Assembly: GCF_040812015.1 (NCBI RefSeq)
Contig: NZ_JBFNXJ010000001.1
Location: 124,001 to 188,000 of the forward strand
DNA from: Chitinivorax sp. PXF-14
Lineage (GTDB): Bacteria; Pseudomonadota; Gammaproteobacteria; Burkholderiales; SCOH01
DNA: 64,000 nt
Direction of reading: 5' to 3'
Part shown: in pieces, positions 56,687 through 64,000 of the stretch
Position numbering within the stretch: the first letter of the stretch is position 1
Layout of the letters: each line of letters begins with the position of its first letter
Position numbers and translations under genes: made by a program
The notes under the pieces: model-generated
What the model was told of the DNA's origin: nothing
What the model saw: the letters and a program-made list of their open reading frames with translations, nothing else
The model's database searches: none

Positions 56687-57751
56687 CTATTCTCGATGCA
56701 GGCCCTCGGCCATTGATGCGGTACGCCAGCGTTGCGGACTATCCCCGGTCCAGCGGCGGAATGCCCGGCAAAGCGCGCTGGGCTCAGACAGCCCGATACG
56801 GCTGGCGATCTCCGGCAGCGCCAGCGTGGTCGTCTTCATGAGTAGCAGGCATTGTGCCTGCCGGACCTGGTCTAGCAAGCGCAGAAAGCTGGTCCCGTGC
56901 GCCTGCGCCAGGCGGCGCGCCAGCGTGCGTTCGGACAGGCCCAGGTAGCGCGCTGCAGCAGCCCGGTTGATATCCGGCTGCGCCAAGTGTTGGCGCAGCC
57001 AGCCATCGAGGCTGTCCAGCAGGTCGCCATGCTGGGCAAGCGCTTCGAGCTGGGCCGCCGCATATTCGCTGTGCAGGCTGGCGAGCGTTGCATCGGCCTG
57101 GGGCAGCGGCCGGTCGAGCAAATCATTGGTGAGCAGCAGGCCGTTGAATGCGCCCTCAAAGGTAATCGGTGCACCTAGCGCCGCCTGATACTCGTCCATC
57201 GCCGCATGGGGGGCATGGGCAAACTGGACTGCCTGGGGCGCAATCCGCTCGCCAACGGCCCAGTGCGCAATATGCACCACCGTGACAAGCACCGCTTCGA
57301 TCTGATGATGGCTGAATGCCAGGTCGCCCTGTTGCGGGTGATAGATCAGCCAGCTTTCCTGCCCCCCCGCCAGTAGTTGAAAACGGCCGCCGTCGCTGAT
57401 CAGCCGCTGAAACGACTGCAGCAGTGCAAGTGCGCTGCGCAGACTGGCGCTCGACATCAGCAGATAGCTGACGATATTGAGGCTGGCCGGGCCGATCAGC
57501 ATGCCGGTGCGCAAGCCGAAGCCCGGCATGCCGCTCATGCTGCCACCCGCGCGCCACAGGCGCGTAATGCCGTCGATGGGCAGGCGCGGCTGCGCCACAT
57601 CGGATTCGGTCAGGCCGGCCTGGGCCAACAGGGCCGCACGCGCGATGCCCAAACGCTGTGCCGATGCCAGCACGGTATCTACCCAACTCTTGGATGCGCT
57701 GGCCTTTGCTGTCAATTTTGTGGCCTCACGGGTCAATTTCTGCTTCAGCAT
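56687..57751 (-). CDS. AraC family transcriptional regulator
   Basis: 354 residues from the ATG at 57751. The N-terminal part (about 20-220) resembles the arabinose-binding-like domain of the OruR/ArgR group (LGIARAALLAQAGLTESDV, GFGLRTGMLIGPASLNIVSY). The C-terminal AraC domain has two helix-turn-helix motifs, INRAAAARYLGLSERTLARRL and LPEIASRIGLSEPSALCRAF, ending RWTGDSPQRWR. The frame stays open far upstream, but that is antisense to the oxidoreductase gene. It is divergent from that gene with only about 40 bases between, and is its probable regulator. Confidence 0.9.
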   Translation of the reverse strand: MLKQKLTREATKLTAKASASKSWVDTVLASAQRLGIARAALLAQAGLTESDVAQPRLPIDGITRLWRAGGSMSGMPGFGLRTGMLIGPASLNIVSYLLMSSASLRSALALLQSFQRLISDGGRFQLLAGGQESWLIYHPQQGDLAFSHHQIEAVLVTVVHIAHWAVGERIAPQAVQFAHAPHAAMDEYQAALGAPITFEGAFNGLLLTNDLLDRPLPQADATLASLHSEYAAAQLEALAQHGDLLDSLDGWLRQHLAQPDINRAAAARYLGLSERTLARRLAQAHGTSFLRLLDQVRQAQCLLLMKTTTLALPEIASRIGLSEPSALCRAFRRWTGDSPQRWRTASMAEGLHRE

Positions 57752-57790
57752 AGCGGCGTATAGTGATCGCAACAAGTGCGGGAGGTGGCG

Positions 57791-59431
57791 GTGGAACAGA
57801 TTGCAGATGTGCTGGTCATTGGCGGTGGCATCGCCGGCGTCACCACGGCGTTGGCCCTGCTCGACAGCGGCTATCGCGTCACCTTGCTGGATCGCGACGA
57901 GCAGGCCAATTTCGGTGGCCTGGCGCGTGAAGCGTTTGGTGGGATGTTCGTGGTGGACAGCGCCGAGCAACGGCGCGTGGGGATCCGCGATACCCCCGAG
58001 CTTGCCTACCAGGACTGGTGTGCTTTTGCCGAGTTCGGCGAAAACGAGCTGTGGCCGAAGCGATGGGCGCAAGCCTATGTCGAACGCTGCACGTCCGATG
58101 TATATGCCTGGCTCAAGGATAGGGGGGTGCGCTACTTCCCGGTGCCGAATTGGGTCGAGCGTGGCCAATACCGTCCCGGCAATTCCGTGCCGCGCTTTCA
58201 CATGGTGTGGGGGACGGGCCAAGCGTTGATGGATGTGTTGATCGCGGCGCTTGAGCGTCACCCGCAGCGCCAGCGGCTGCAGCTCCGGTTCGGCCACCGG
58301 GTGACGGGCTTGCTGCGGGAAGCCGGGCATATCTGTGGCTGCCATGGGCAGACCGAGCAGGATGGGCGGGCGTTCGAGTTCAGGAGCGATGCCGTGGTGA
58401 TTGCCGCGGGCGGCATCAACGGCAATCTGGCGCGTGTGCGTGAGCATTGGCACGGTGACTGGGGCCGTGCACCCGATATGCTGCTCAACGGCTCCCACCG
58501 TTTCGCCGACGGCACGCTGCATGATGCGGCGCAGGCGTACGGTGCACAGGTCACGCATCTCGACCGCATGTGGAACTACGCGGCGGGCGTGCGCCATTTC
58601 GCACCACGCAAGCCCGACCACGGGCTGAGTCTCGTGCCACCGCGATCGGCACTGTGGCTGGACTGGCAGGGGCGGCGCTTTGGCCCCGAGCCATTGATTA
58701 CCGGTTTCGATACCCGCGAACTGATCCGGCGCATCTGCGCGACCGAGCGGCCCTATTCGTGGCAGCTGCTGAACCGCCGTATCGCCCTGAAGGAGCTGGC
58801 TGTCTCCGGGGCCGAGTTCAATCCCTCCATCCGGCAGAAGAAATGGCTGGCCTTTCTGTGCGACATCCTGTTTGGCAACCGCTGGCTGGTGGACACGCTG
58901 ACCCAGCATTGCCCCGACTTCGTCGTGGCCGACACCCTGCCGGAACTGGTGGTGCGCATGAATACCCTGCAGGGCGATGGCTCGGTCAGCCGGGCCGCGG
59001 TGGAGCAGGCCGTGGCCGGCTACGATGCCCAGCTGGACCGCCCGCCATCGCTGATGAACGACGAGCAGTTGCGCCGGCTCGACTATCTGCGCCGTTATCG
59101 CGGGGACCGGGTGCGCACCTGCCATCGCCAGAAGATCGTCGACCCGGCCGCCGGGCCGCTGATCGCGATCCGCGAATCCATCATCAGCCGCAAGAGCTTG
59201 GGTGGCTTGCAGACCGACCTGCAATGCCGCGTGCTGGATGACGGCGGCCAGCCGATCGGCGGGCTGTATGCCGTCGGTGAGGCCGCCGGTTTTGGCGGTG
59301 GCGGCATGCACGGCCTGCGCGCGCTCGAAGGCACCTTTCTCGGTGGCTGCGTGCTGACCGCGCGCGTGGCCGCCGCGAGTCTGGCCGGCAAGCCGATGTT
59401 GAGCGACCCATCGGGCGGCCCGATGTGTTGA
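57791..59431 (+). CDS. FAD-dependent oxidoreductase (3-ketosteroid dehydrogenase/fumarate reductase-like)
   Basis: 546 residues from the GTG at 57791, chosen because GGGAGG precedes it at the right distance (GTG at 57776 and 57785 are in frame). The FAD-binding Rossmann motif is VLVIGGGIAGVTTALALLDSG, with AREAFGGMF after it. VVIAAGGINGN and the C-terminal GLYAVGEAAGFGGGGMHG are typical of the fumarate reductase/KsdD flavoprotein group. It probably oxidises a hydrophobic substrate; which one is unknown. The divergent AraC regulator suggests induction by that substrate. Confidence 0.85.
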   Translation: MEQIADVLVIGGGIAGVTTALALLDSGYRVTLLDRDEQANFGGLAREAFGGMFVVDSAEQRRVGIRDTPELAYQDWCAFAEFGENELWPKRWAQAYVERCTSDVYAWLKDRGVRYFPVPNWVERGQYRPGNSVPRFHMVWGTGQALMDVLIAALERHPQRQRLQLRFGHRVTGLLREAGHICGCHGQTEQDGRAFEFRSDAVVIAAGGINGNLARVREHWHGDWGRAPDMLLNGSHRFADGTLHDAAQAYGAQVTHLDRMWNYAAGVRHFAPRKPDHGLSLVPPRSALWLDWQGRRFGPEPLITGFDTRELIRRICATERPYSWQLLNRRIALKELAVSGAEFNPSIRQKKWLAFLCDILFGNRWLVDTLTQHCPDFVVADTLPELVVRMNTLQGDGSVSRAAVEQAVAGYDAQLDRPPSLMNDEQLRRLDYLRRYRGDRVRTCHRQKIVDPAAGPLIAIRESIISRKSLGGLQTDLQCRVLDDGGQPIGGLYAVGEAAGFGGGGMHGLRALEGTFLGGCVLTARVAAASLAGKPMLSDPSGGPMC

Positions 59432-59611
59432 GCGCACTTTATGGTCCATCCAGAAGCCAGCTACACGGGCTGTATCCGGCACTGCATGCCAAAACCGGCC
59501 TCGGCTGCCGCTCGGCAATGGCCCGGCCCACGGGCCCGGACTGAACCTCGTCGCTCGTGACGGCGGGTCGAGACACCGTGTAGAAAAAACAGATCAAGAG
59601 GAGACAGTAAT

Positions 59612-61345
59612 ATGCAGAAATCCGGCGCCTGGCTTGCCCGCTATGCCCTTGAGCAACTCGGTATCCGCTACACCTTCGGCATTCCCGGGGTGCAGAACAC
59701 CGAGCTTTACGACGAACTCAACAACTCCGAATCGATTACGCCCATCCTGGTCAGTCACGAGGGGGGTGGCGCCTTCATGGCTGATGCGATGAGCCGGCTG
59801 TCCGATAGCGTCGGCGCGCTGGTGGTGGTGCCGGGCGCCGGCCTGACCCATGCCGCCAGCGGCATCGGCGAGGCCTTCCTCGACGGCATCCCGATGCTGG
59901 TGATCTGCGGCGGGGTGCGTACCGATCTGCCGTTCCGCTTCCAGCTGCATCAGATGGACCTGCACCAGTTCATGCGCGGGCTGACCAAGGCGACCTACCA
60001 CATCACCCGGCACGAGGACATCGTGCCGATCCTGTTCGAGGCCTATCGCACCGCGACTGGCGGCGAGCCGGGGCCGGTGTTCATCGAGTTGCCGGTCAAC
60101 CTGCAGCTGCAGACCACGACGATAGGCGAGCTGCCGGCCTGGGCGCCGCCCGCGCCGCCGGCCCAGCCCGAGGCGGCATTGCTGAGCCGGGCCGTGAGCC
60201 TGCTGCGAGGTGCCAGGCGCCCCGGCATCTTCGTTGGCTGGGGCGCACGCCAGGTCAGTGCGGAGGTGGCCGCCCTGGCCGACTACCTGCAGGCTCCCGT
60301 GGCGACGACCTTGCAGGGCTTCGCTGCCTTTCCGGCGAGCCACCCGCTGCATGCCGGCTTCGGTTTCGGGCCGGCCGCCGTGCCCGCCGCGCGCGAGGCG
60401 TTTGCCGAATGCGATGCGCTGCTCGCCATCGGTACGCGCTTTGCCGAGATCGCTACCGGCAGCTTCGGCGTCACCGTGCCGGACAAGCTGATTCACATCG
60501 ACATCAACCCCGATACCATCGGCGCCAATTATCCGGCCATGGTCGGCATCGCCTGCGATGCGCGCGTGGCCGTGCCGGCGCTGCTGTCGGCGCTGCGCCA
60601 GGCCGGGCCGGCGCTACCGCGCAATGACCGCCTGTTGCTGCAGATCGCGCGCGACAAGCAAGGCTATCGCGAGGAATGGCGCCGCCATGCCTCGGGCGGG
60701 CGGGTCAATCCGGTGCATTTCTTCGATGCCTTGCGCACTGTCGCGCCGGACGACGCCCTCACCGTCGTCGACGACGGCAACCACACCTATCTGGTGGCCG
60801 AGCTGTTCCCCGTGCTGGCGGCCGAATCGGGCATCGTGCCGACCGATTTCAACGCCATGGGCTACTCCATCCCCGCGGCTATCGGCGCCAAGCTGGCCTG
60901 GCCTGGGCGGGCGGTCAACTGCATCGTCGGCGACGGCTGCTTCCGCATGACCTGCATGGAGATCGTCACCGCCGTCAGCCATGGCCTCGGCGTGGTCTAC
61001 TATGTGTTCAACGACGGCGAGCTTTCGCAGATTGCCCAGGCCCAGCAACTGCCCTATAACCGCAAGCCCTGCACGGTGCTGACACCGGTCGATATCGGCG
61101 CGATCGCGCAAGGTGTCGGTGCCGATTACCGCAAGCTCACCGCCACCAGCGATCTGCAGGCCACCATGCGTGATGCGCAGGAACTGGCGGCCAAGGGGCG
61201 CCCGGTGATTGTCGAGGTGGAGATCGACTATTCGAAGAAGACGGCCTTCACCCAGGGTATCCTCAAGACCAATTTCCAGCGTTTCCCCATGCCGCAGAAG
61301 CTGCGCATGCTAGGCCGCGCCGCGCTGCGCCGCGTCACCGGCTAG
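59612..61345 (+). CDS. thiamine pyrophosphate-dependent enzyme (acetolactate synthase-like)
   Basis: 577 residues with the three-domain POX/AHAS fold. The catalytic glutamate is in LVSHEGGGAFMADA near residue 50. The central domain begins near 190 (GARRPGIFVGWGA). The TPP-binding motif is VGDGCFRMTCMEI through YYVFNDGELSQI. It is not a canonical IlvB: the FAD-binding pattern is weak and no small regulatory subunit gene is beside it. It may act on a 2-oxo acid or an acyl-CoA. AGAGGAGA precedes the ATG. Confidence 0.85.
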   Translation: MQKSGAWLARYALEQLGIRYTFGIPGVQNTELYDELNNSESITPILVSHEGGGAFMADAMSRLSDSVGALVVVPGAGLTHAASGIGEAFLDGIPMLVICGGVRTDLPFRFQLHQMDLHQFMRGLTKATYHITRHEDIVPILFEAYRTATGGEPGPVFIELPVNLQLQTTTIGELPAWAPPAPPAQPEAALLSRAVSLLRGARRPGIFVGWGARQVSAEVAALADYLQAPVATTLQGFAAFPASHPLHAGFGFGPAAVPAAREAFAECDALLAIGTRFAEIATGSFGVTVPDKLIHIDINPDTIGANYPAMVGIACDARVAVPALLSALRQAGPALPRNDRLLLQIARDKQGYREEWRRHASGGRVNPVHFFDALRTVAPDDALTVVDDGNHTYLVAELFPVLAAESGIVPTDFNAMGYSIPAAIGAKLAWPGRAVNCIVGDGCFRMTCMEIVTAVSHGLGVVYYVFNDGELSQIAQAQQLPYNRKPCTVLTPVDIGAIAQGVGADYRKLTATSDLQATMRDAQELAAKGRPVIVEVEIDYSKKTAFTQGILKTNFQRFPMPQKLRMLGRAALRRVTG

Positions 61346-61360
61346 GGTCTCCCACCGTCA

Positions 61361-61413
61361 GACGCCCGTGCTGCTTTCCGCCTTGGCGGCAAGCACGCGG
61401 GCGTCGTCTTTTT
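61361..61413 (+). terminator. intrinsic terminator after the TPP enzyme gene
   Basis: GACGCCCG (61361-61368) pairs with CGGGCGTC (61398-61405), with TGCT and AGCA extending the stem inwards and a small GC hairpin in the loop. A T-run (61407-61413) follows. Confidence 0.85.
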
Positions 61414-61587
61414 GTCGCAAAAACTCGGCACAATGCGATCGAGTATCAAATACTTCAGAAAAAGAAGCCGCCGCTGTCGATTTTTGTGTTGCGCGTCCGT
61501 CGTGGCCATGAGCCGACGCCTTGCATGGACGACAGCCCCGCGAGACGGCTCGACCCCCTAACCATCTGGATACGGAAAGGAAACATC

Positions 61588-62001
61588 ATGCTGGTGCAAG
61601 CCTATCTGTTTTACGAGGGCCGTTGCGAAGAGGCCATCGAGTTCTACCGCAAGGCGCTGGGCGCCGAAACGATCATGCTGATGCGCTACAGCGACAGCCC
61701 CGAGCCCACGCAGCCGGGCATGATCCCGCCCGGTGCCGAGAACAAGATCATGCACGCGAGCTTCCGCATCGGCGAGACGACGGTGATGGCCTCCGATGGC
61801 CGTTGCGACGGCAATGCCAGCTTCCACGGTTTCTCGCTGTCGGTGACGGCTGCGGATGACGCCGAAGCCGCGCGCCTGTTCAATGCGCTGGCCGATGGCG
61901 GGCAGGTGCAGCTGCCGCTCGGCAAGACCTTCTTCGCATCGAGCTTCGGCATGGTGGCCGACCGCTTCGGTGTGGGCTGGATGGTGATCACCGGGCAGTA
62001 A
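61588..62001 (+). CDS. VOC family protein (PhnB-like glyoxalase/bleomycin-resistance fold)
   Basis: 137 residues from the ATG at 61588, supported by an AAAGGAAA site. QAYLFYEGRCEEAIEFYRKALGAE at the N-terminus and the ALADGGQVQLPLGKTFFASSFGMVADRFGVGWMV end are the PhnB/YjdN hallmarks. Metal-binding residues of true glyoxalases are mostly absent. Function unknown. Genes of this group often sit beside extracytoplasmic sigma factors; here only a fragment of one follows. Confidence 0.87.
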   Translation: MLVQAYLFYEGRCEEAIEFYRKALGAETIMLMRYSDSPEPTQPGMIPPGAENKIMHASFRIGETTVMASDGRCDGNASFHGFSLSVTAADDAEAARLFNALADGGQVQLPLGKTFFASSFGMVADRFGVGWMVITGQ

Positions 62002-62032
62002 CACCTCCCGGCGCGAAGACGGAGGGTACGCC

Positions 62033-62233
62033 ATGCGATTCATGCTGCACGATGAGCCCCGGCGCAAGCCCTCCCACCTGCGGCAGAGCGTACGTGGTGA
62101 GCTGCTCCTCAGGCTGGGCCGATCCGACGCCGCCCGCCAGGGCTTCGCGCACGCCGCTGCGCTGGCCCAGAACCCGCGCCAGCTGCCACCGCTGTTGCCG
62201 CGTGCCCAAGCCGGCATGGCATCGAACCGACGG
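62033..62233 (+). pseudogene. remnant of an ECF-like RNA polymerase sigma factor (C-terminal end)
   Basis: The frame reads SVRGELLLRLGRSDAARQGF then AHAAALAQNPRQLPPLLPRAQA. This resembles the extreme C-terminus (DUF6596 helical repeat) of sigma factors that usually accompany YCII/PhnB-like genes, as found directly upstream. The catalytic sigma domains are absent, no stop follows at the expected place, and the frame runs on antisense to the next gene. A chance resemblance cannot be excluded. Confidence 0.5.
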
Positions 62234-62299
62234 CTGCCCCTCGTCCGTCGCGCCGGCCAGGGTGCCCGGCCAGCCAAGCCGGCCCCGGGCCTGGGCGCA

Positions 62300-63118
62300 T
62301 CAGTGCTCGCGCAGGAATTCGGCGATCAGGCCGGCGATGGCCTCGGGCTGCTCGCGGTGCGGCATATGGGCGGCATCCTGCACGATCTCCACCCGCGATT
62401 TGCCCCGGCCCAGCCGGCCTATGGTTTCGGGGTGGATGAGCGAGCCATATTCGTCGTGCAGCCCATGGATCGCCAGCGTGGGGCAGCTCACCTGCGGCAG
62501 CGTGGCGTCGAGCGACCAAGAGGCGAACTCGGGATGGAGCCAGGTCTCGGTCCAGGCGTCGAGCACCCATCCTGCCTTGTCGCCGTGGTATTTCTGCAGA
62601 CGCTCGATCTGCTTTTTGTCCTCGAGTTGCGCCTTGGCGACGCGGATGCCATGCAGCGTCTTGTCTTCGGGGAAGGTCTGCGCCGCGATCGTGATCAGCG
62701 CGTCGCAGTCGGCCGCAAACGCCGCCGCGCAGTTGACCGCCATGCCGCCGCCGACGCTGTGGCCCAGCACGACGAAGCGCTGCAGGCCCAGCTGTTGCCG
62801 GATCAGCGGAAACACGCGCCTGGCCTCGTCGGCGATGAAGTCCAGGGCCGGCGGGCTGCTCAGCGCGTCGGAGCGGCCGAAGCCCAGCCGGTCGTAGGCA
62901 ATCACCTCGCGCCCGGTGGCGCTGCACAGCATGGCGGGGAAGTCCCGCCACAGCTCGACGCAACCGAGCGAGTCATGGAATAGCACGATAGGCGAGCGCG
63001 GGCCGGGCGTCGTGGCGTCCTTGCCGGGTGGGTGCCAGCGCCGGACGAAGACCCGGCCTCGCGGGCTGTCGAGCCAGCTGTCGGTGGTAACGGGCGTGGG
63101 TGCTTCGACCGTGTGCAT
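62300..63118 (-). CDS. alpha/beta hydrolase
   Basis: 272 residues from the ATG at 63118, which has GGAG about seven bases upstream; an ATG at 63133 in frame overlaps that site and is less likely. The nucleophile serine is in VVLGHSVGGGMA, the acid in AIHGLHDEYGS and the histidine in DAAHMPHREQP, a complete triad. The oxyanion segment is LFHDSLGCVELW. No signal peptide; the substrate is unknown. 78 bases downstream of the start of the thioesterase's 3' end on the same strand. Confidence 0.88.
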   Translation of the reverse strand: MHTVEAPTPVTTDSWLDSPRGRVFVRRWHPPGKDATTPGPRSPIVLFHDSLGCVELWRDFPAMLCSATGREVIAYDRLGFGRSDALSSPPALDFIADEARRVFPLIRQQLGLQRFVVLGHSVGGGMAVNCAAAFAADCDALITIAAQTFPEDKTLHGIRVAKAQLEDKKQIERLQKYHGDKAGWVLDAWTETWLHPEFASWSLDATLPQVSCPTLAIHGLHDEYGSLIHPETIGRLGRGKSRVEIVQDAAHMPHREQPEAIAGLIAEFLREH

Positions 63119-63196
63119 TATCGTGTTCTCCATGTAACGCCGCCATGCCTGCTGCGAGGCGGCGGCTCCTCCGGCATTGACTGCCGGGCCTGTGTA

Positions 63197-63586
63197 TCAG
63201 TTCAGCCGGTAGGACATGCCGCTGAACTGCGCCAGCAGCGTCCCCTCGCGGTTCGTCACGTCGACGAGGTAGTGCGCCAGCCTGGATTTGCAGGATACCT
63301 CCCGGGCTTCCGCAAACAGTTCGCCCGCGCTGGCGCTGTTGATGTAATGAATGTGTGCGTTGATGCCGACGGCCTTCTGCCCGCGCGTGTTGCAGGCCAC
63401 GGCAAAGGCGATGTCGGCCAGCGCGAAGATGACGCCGCCGTGCACGCCGCCGAGGCCGTTCAGGTGCGTACCGCTGGCGTCGAGCCTCACTTTCGAGCCG
63501 CCGTCGTTGGCGGCGACCAGTTCAACGCCAAGCAGCTTGGCAAAGCAGTCGTGGGCGAAATATTCTGCCGAGGGTTGCGACAGCAT
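63197..63586 (-). CDS. PaaI-type hotdog-fold thioesterase
   Basis: 129 residues. HLNGLGGVHGGVIFALADIA is the PaaI/YbgC-like signature with the active-site region, and the rest fits a hotdog fold. Enzymes of this kind hydrolyse acyl- or phenylacetyl-CoA esters. GGAGAGAC lies just before the ATG. It precedes the alpha/beta hydrolase gene on the minus strand and may share its transcript. Confidence 0.9.
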   Translation of the reverse strand: MLSQPSAEYFAHDCFAKLLGVELVAANDGGSKVRLDASGTHLNGLGGVHGGVIFALADIAFAVACNTRGQKAVGINAHIHYINSASAGELFAEAREVSCKSRLAHYLVDVTNREGTLLAQFSGMSYRLN

Positions 63587-63682
63587 GTCGAGTCTCTCCG
63601 GATTAGGTGATGGCTCGATGGTAATGGCTCGGCAGCCCTCTTCAACTGGCGCAACAGGTCAAATTTCGGGCGGATCGGATCA

Positions 63683-64000
63683 GTGCTGACATTGTCGATA
63701 TTTTTGCTGGATGGCTGCTGGGGGTCGCAATTGATGGCCATCCTCGACTTTGTCGCCATCTACCGGTTGGTGGCAGCGGAATACCCCGATGCAACCGAGA
63801 TCGACGTCAGGCTTTGCGGCAGGGCCGGCGGCCAGGTCGTGCTCGGCAACGGGCTGCCGATGCCCGTCGAGGCGTGGCCGGCCGCTGCGGGCAGCAATCA
63901 GCTGGTGGTGGTGCCGGGTATCGAGTACGGCCAGCTCAGGCGGGTGCTGAACGATACATCGATCGACCGTGCAACGCTGAGGGCGGTTGTCGCGGCGGGT
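63683..64000 (+). CDS. GlxA-like AraC-family regulator, N-terminal DJ-1/PfpI domain (partial)
   Basis: An open frame runs off the right edge. From the GTG at 63683 it reads VLTLSIFLLDGCWGSQLMAILD, then NQLVVVPGIEYGQL, matching the N-terminal class I glutamine-amidotransferase-like domain of GlxA-type AraC regulators. ATG at 63734 is in frame but would cut off the first strand. The DNA-binding part would lie outside the window. It is divergent from the thioesterase gene. Confidence 0.6.
   Translation, partial: MLTLSIFLLDGCWGSQLMAILDFVAIYRLVAAEYPDATEIDVRLCGRAGGQVVLGNGLPMPVEAWPAAAGSNQLVVVPGIEYGQLRRVLNDTSIDRATLRAVVAAG

Noticed and set aside
57752-59518. The 589-codon extension of the AraC regulator frame
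   Set aside because: It is antisense to the flavoprotein gene; the regulator's family match begins only near 57751.

Overview
The window is a GC-rich chromosomal segment. The gene order pilMNOPQ-aroK-aroB, a metal-type hemB lacking zinc cysteines, and single-copy PBP1A divergent from pilM suggest a betaproteobacterium, most probably of the Neisseriales. The genus cannot be fixed from the sequence alone. No tRNA or rRNA gene and no insertion sequence was seen.

Layout. 1-14.6 kb is mixed housekeeping and accessory DNA: a DUF4331 protein with a small lipoprotein, a TetR regulator with a clear operator and an AidB-type acyl-CoA dehydrogenase, a guanidine-II riboswitch controlling a SugE/Gdx exporter, a membrane diguanylate cyclase, DNA polymerase IV, a large multi-PAS histidine kinase, a WYL regulator and a 5'-nucleotidase. 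14.6-31.8 kb is a complete type I-E CRISPR-Cas locus (cas3, cas8e, cas11, cas7, cas5, cas6e, cas1, cas2) whose cas genes are visibly more AT-rich than their surroundings. It is followed by an array of 138 repeats and 137 spacers, plus one decayed repeat. 32-37 kb holds a nitrate reductase behind a near-consensus sigma-54 promoter, YbiB, and a GNAT-isochorismatase fusion. 37-50 kb holds tandem M16 peptidases, a metallo-beta-lactamase-fold hydrolase, an RlmL-like methyltransferase, hemB, a YcgR flagellar brake, a nucleotidyltransferase-like protein and PBP1A. 50-56.6 kb is the type IV pilus assembly operon pilMNOPQ followed by aroK and aroB and an intrinsic terminator. 56.7-64 kb is accessory metabolism and regulation.

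The main discovery candidate lies between cas3 and cas8e. On the minus strand, two degenerate CRISPR repeats (17431-17459 and 17370-17398) flank exactly 32 nt. The upstream repeat keeps the 5' handle and, through changed but still pairing bases, the Cas6e hairpin. The downstream repeat keeps the 3' stem with only its loop changed. The guide they would release begins with nine matches in its first eleven positions to a protospacer at 17473-17504. That protospacer carries an AAG PAM and abuts the -35 box of the predicted cas8e promoter. This is the architecture expected of a Cas-regulating crRNA-like RNA (CreR type), by which Cascade would repress its own genes.

Two further features bear on expression of the array: a boxA-like Nus-factor site overlapping the cas2 stop codon, and a spacer (25580-25611) that reads as an intrinsic terminator in the direction of array transcription.
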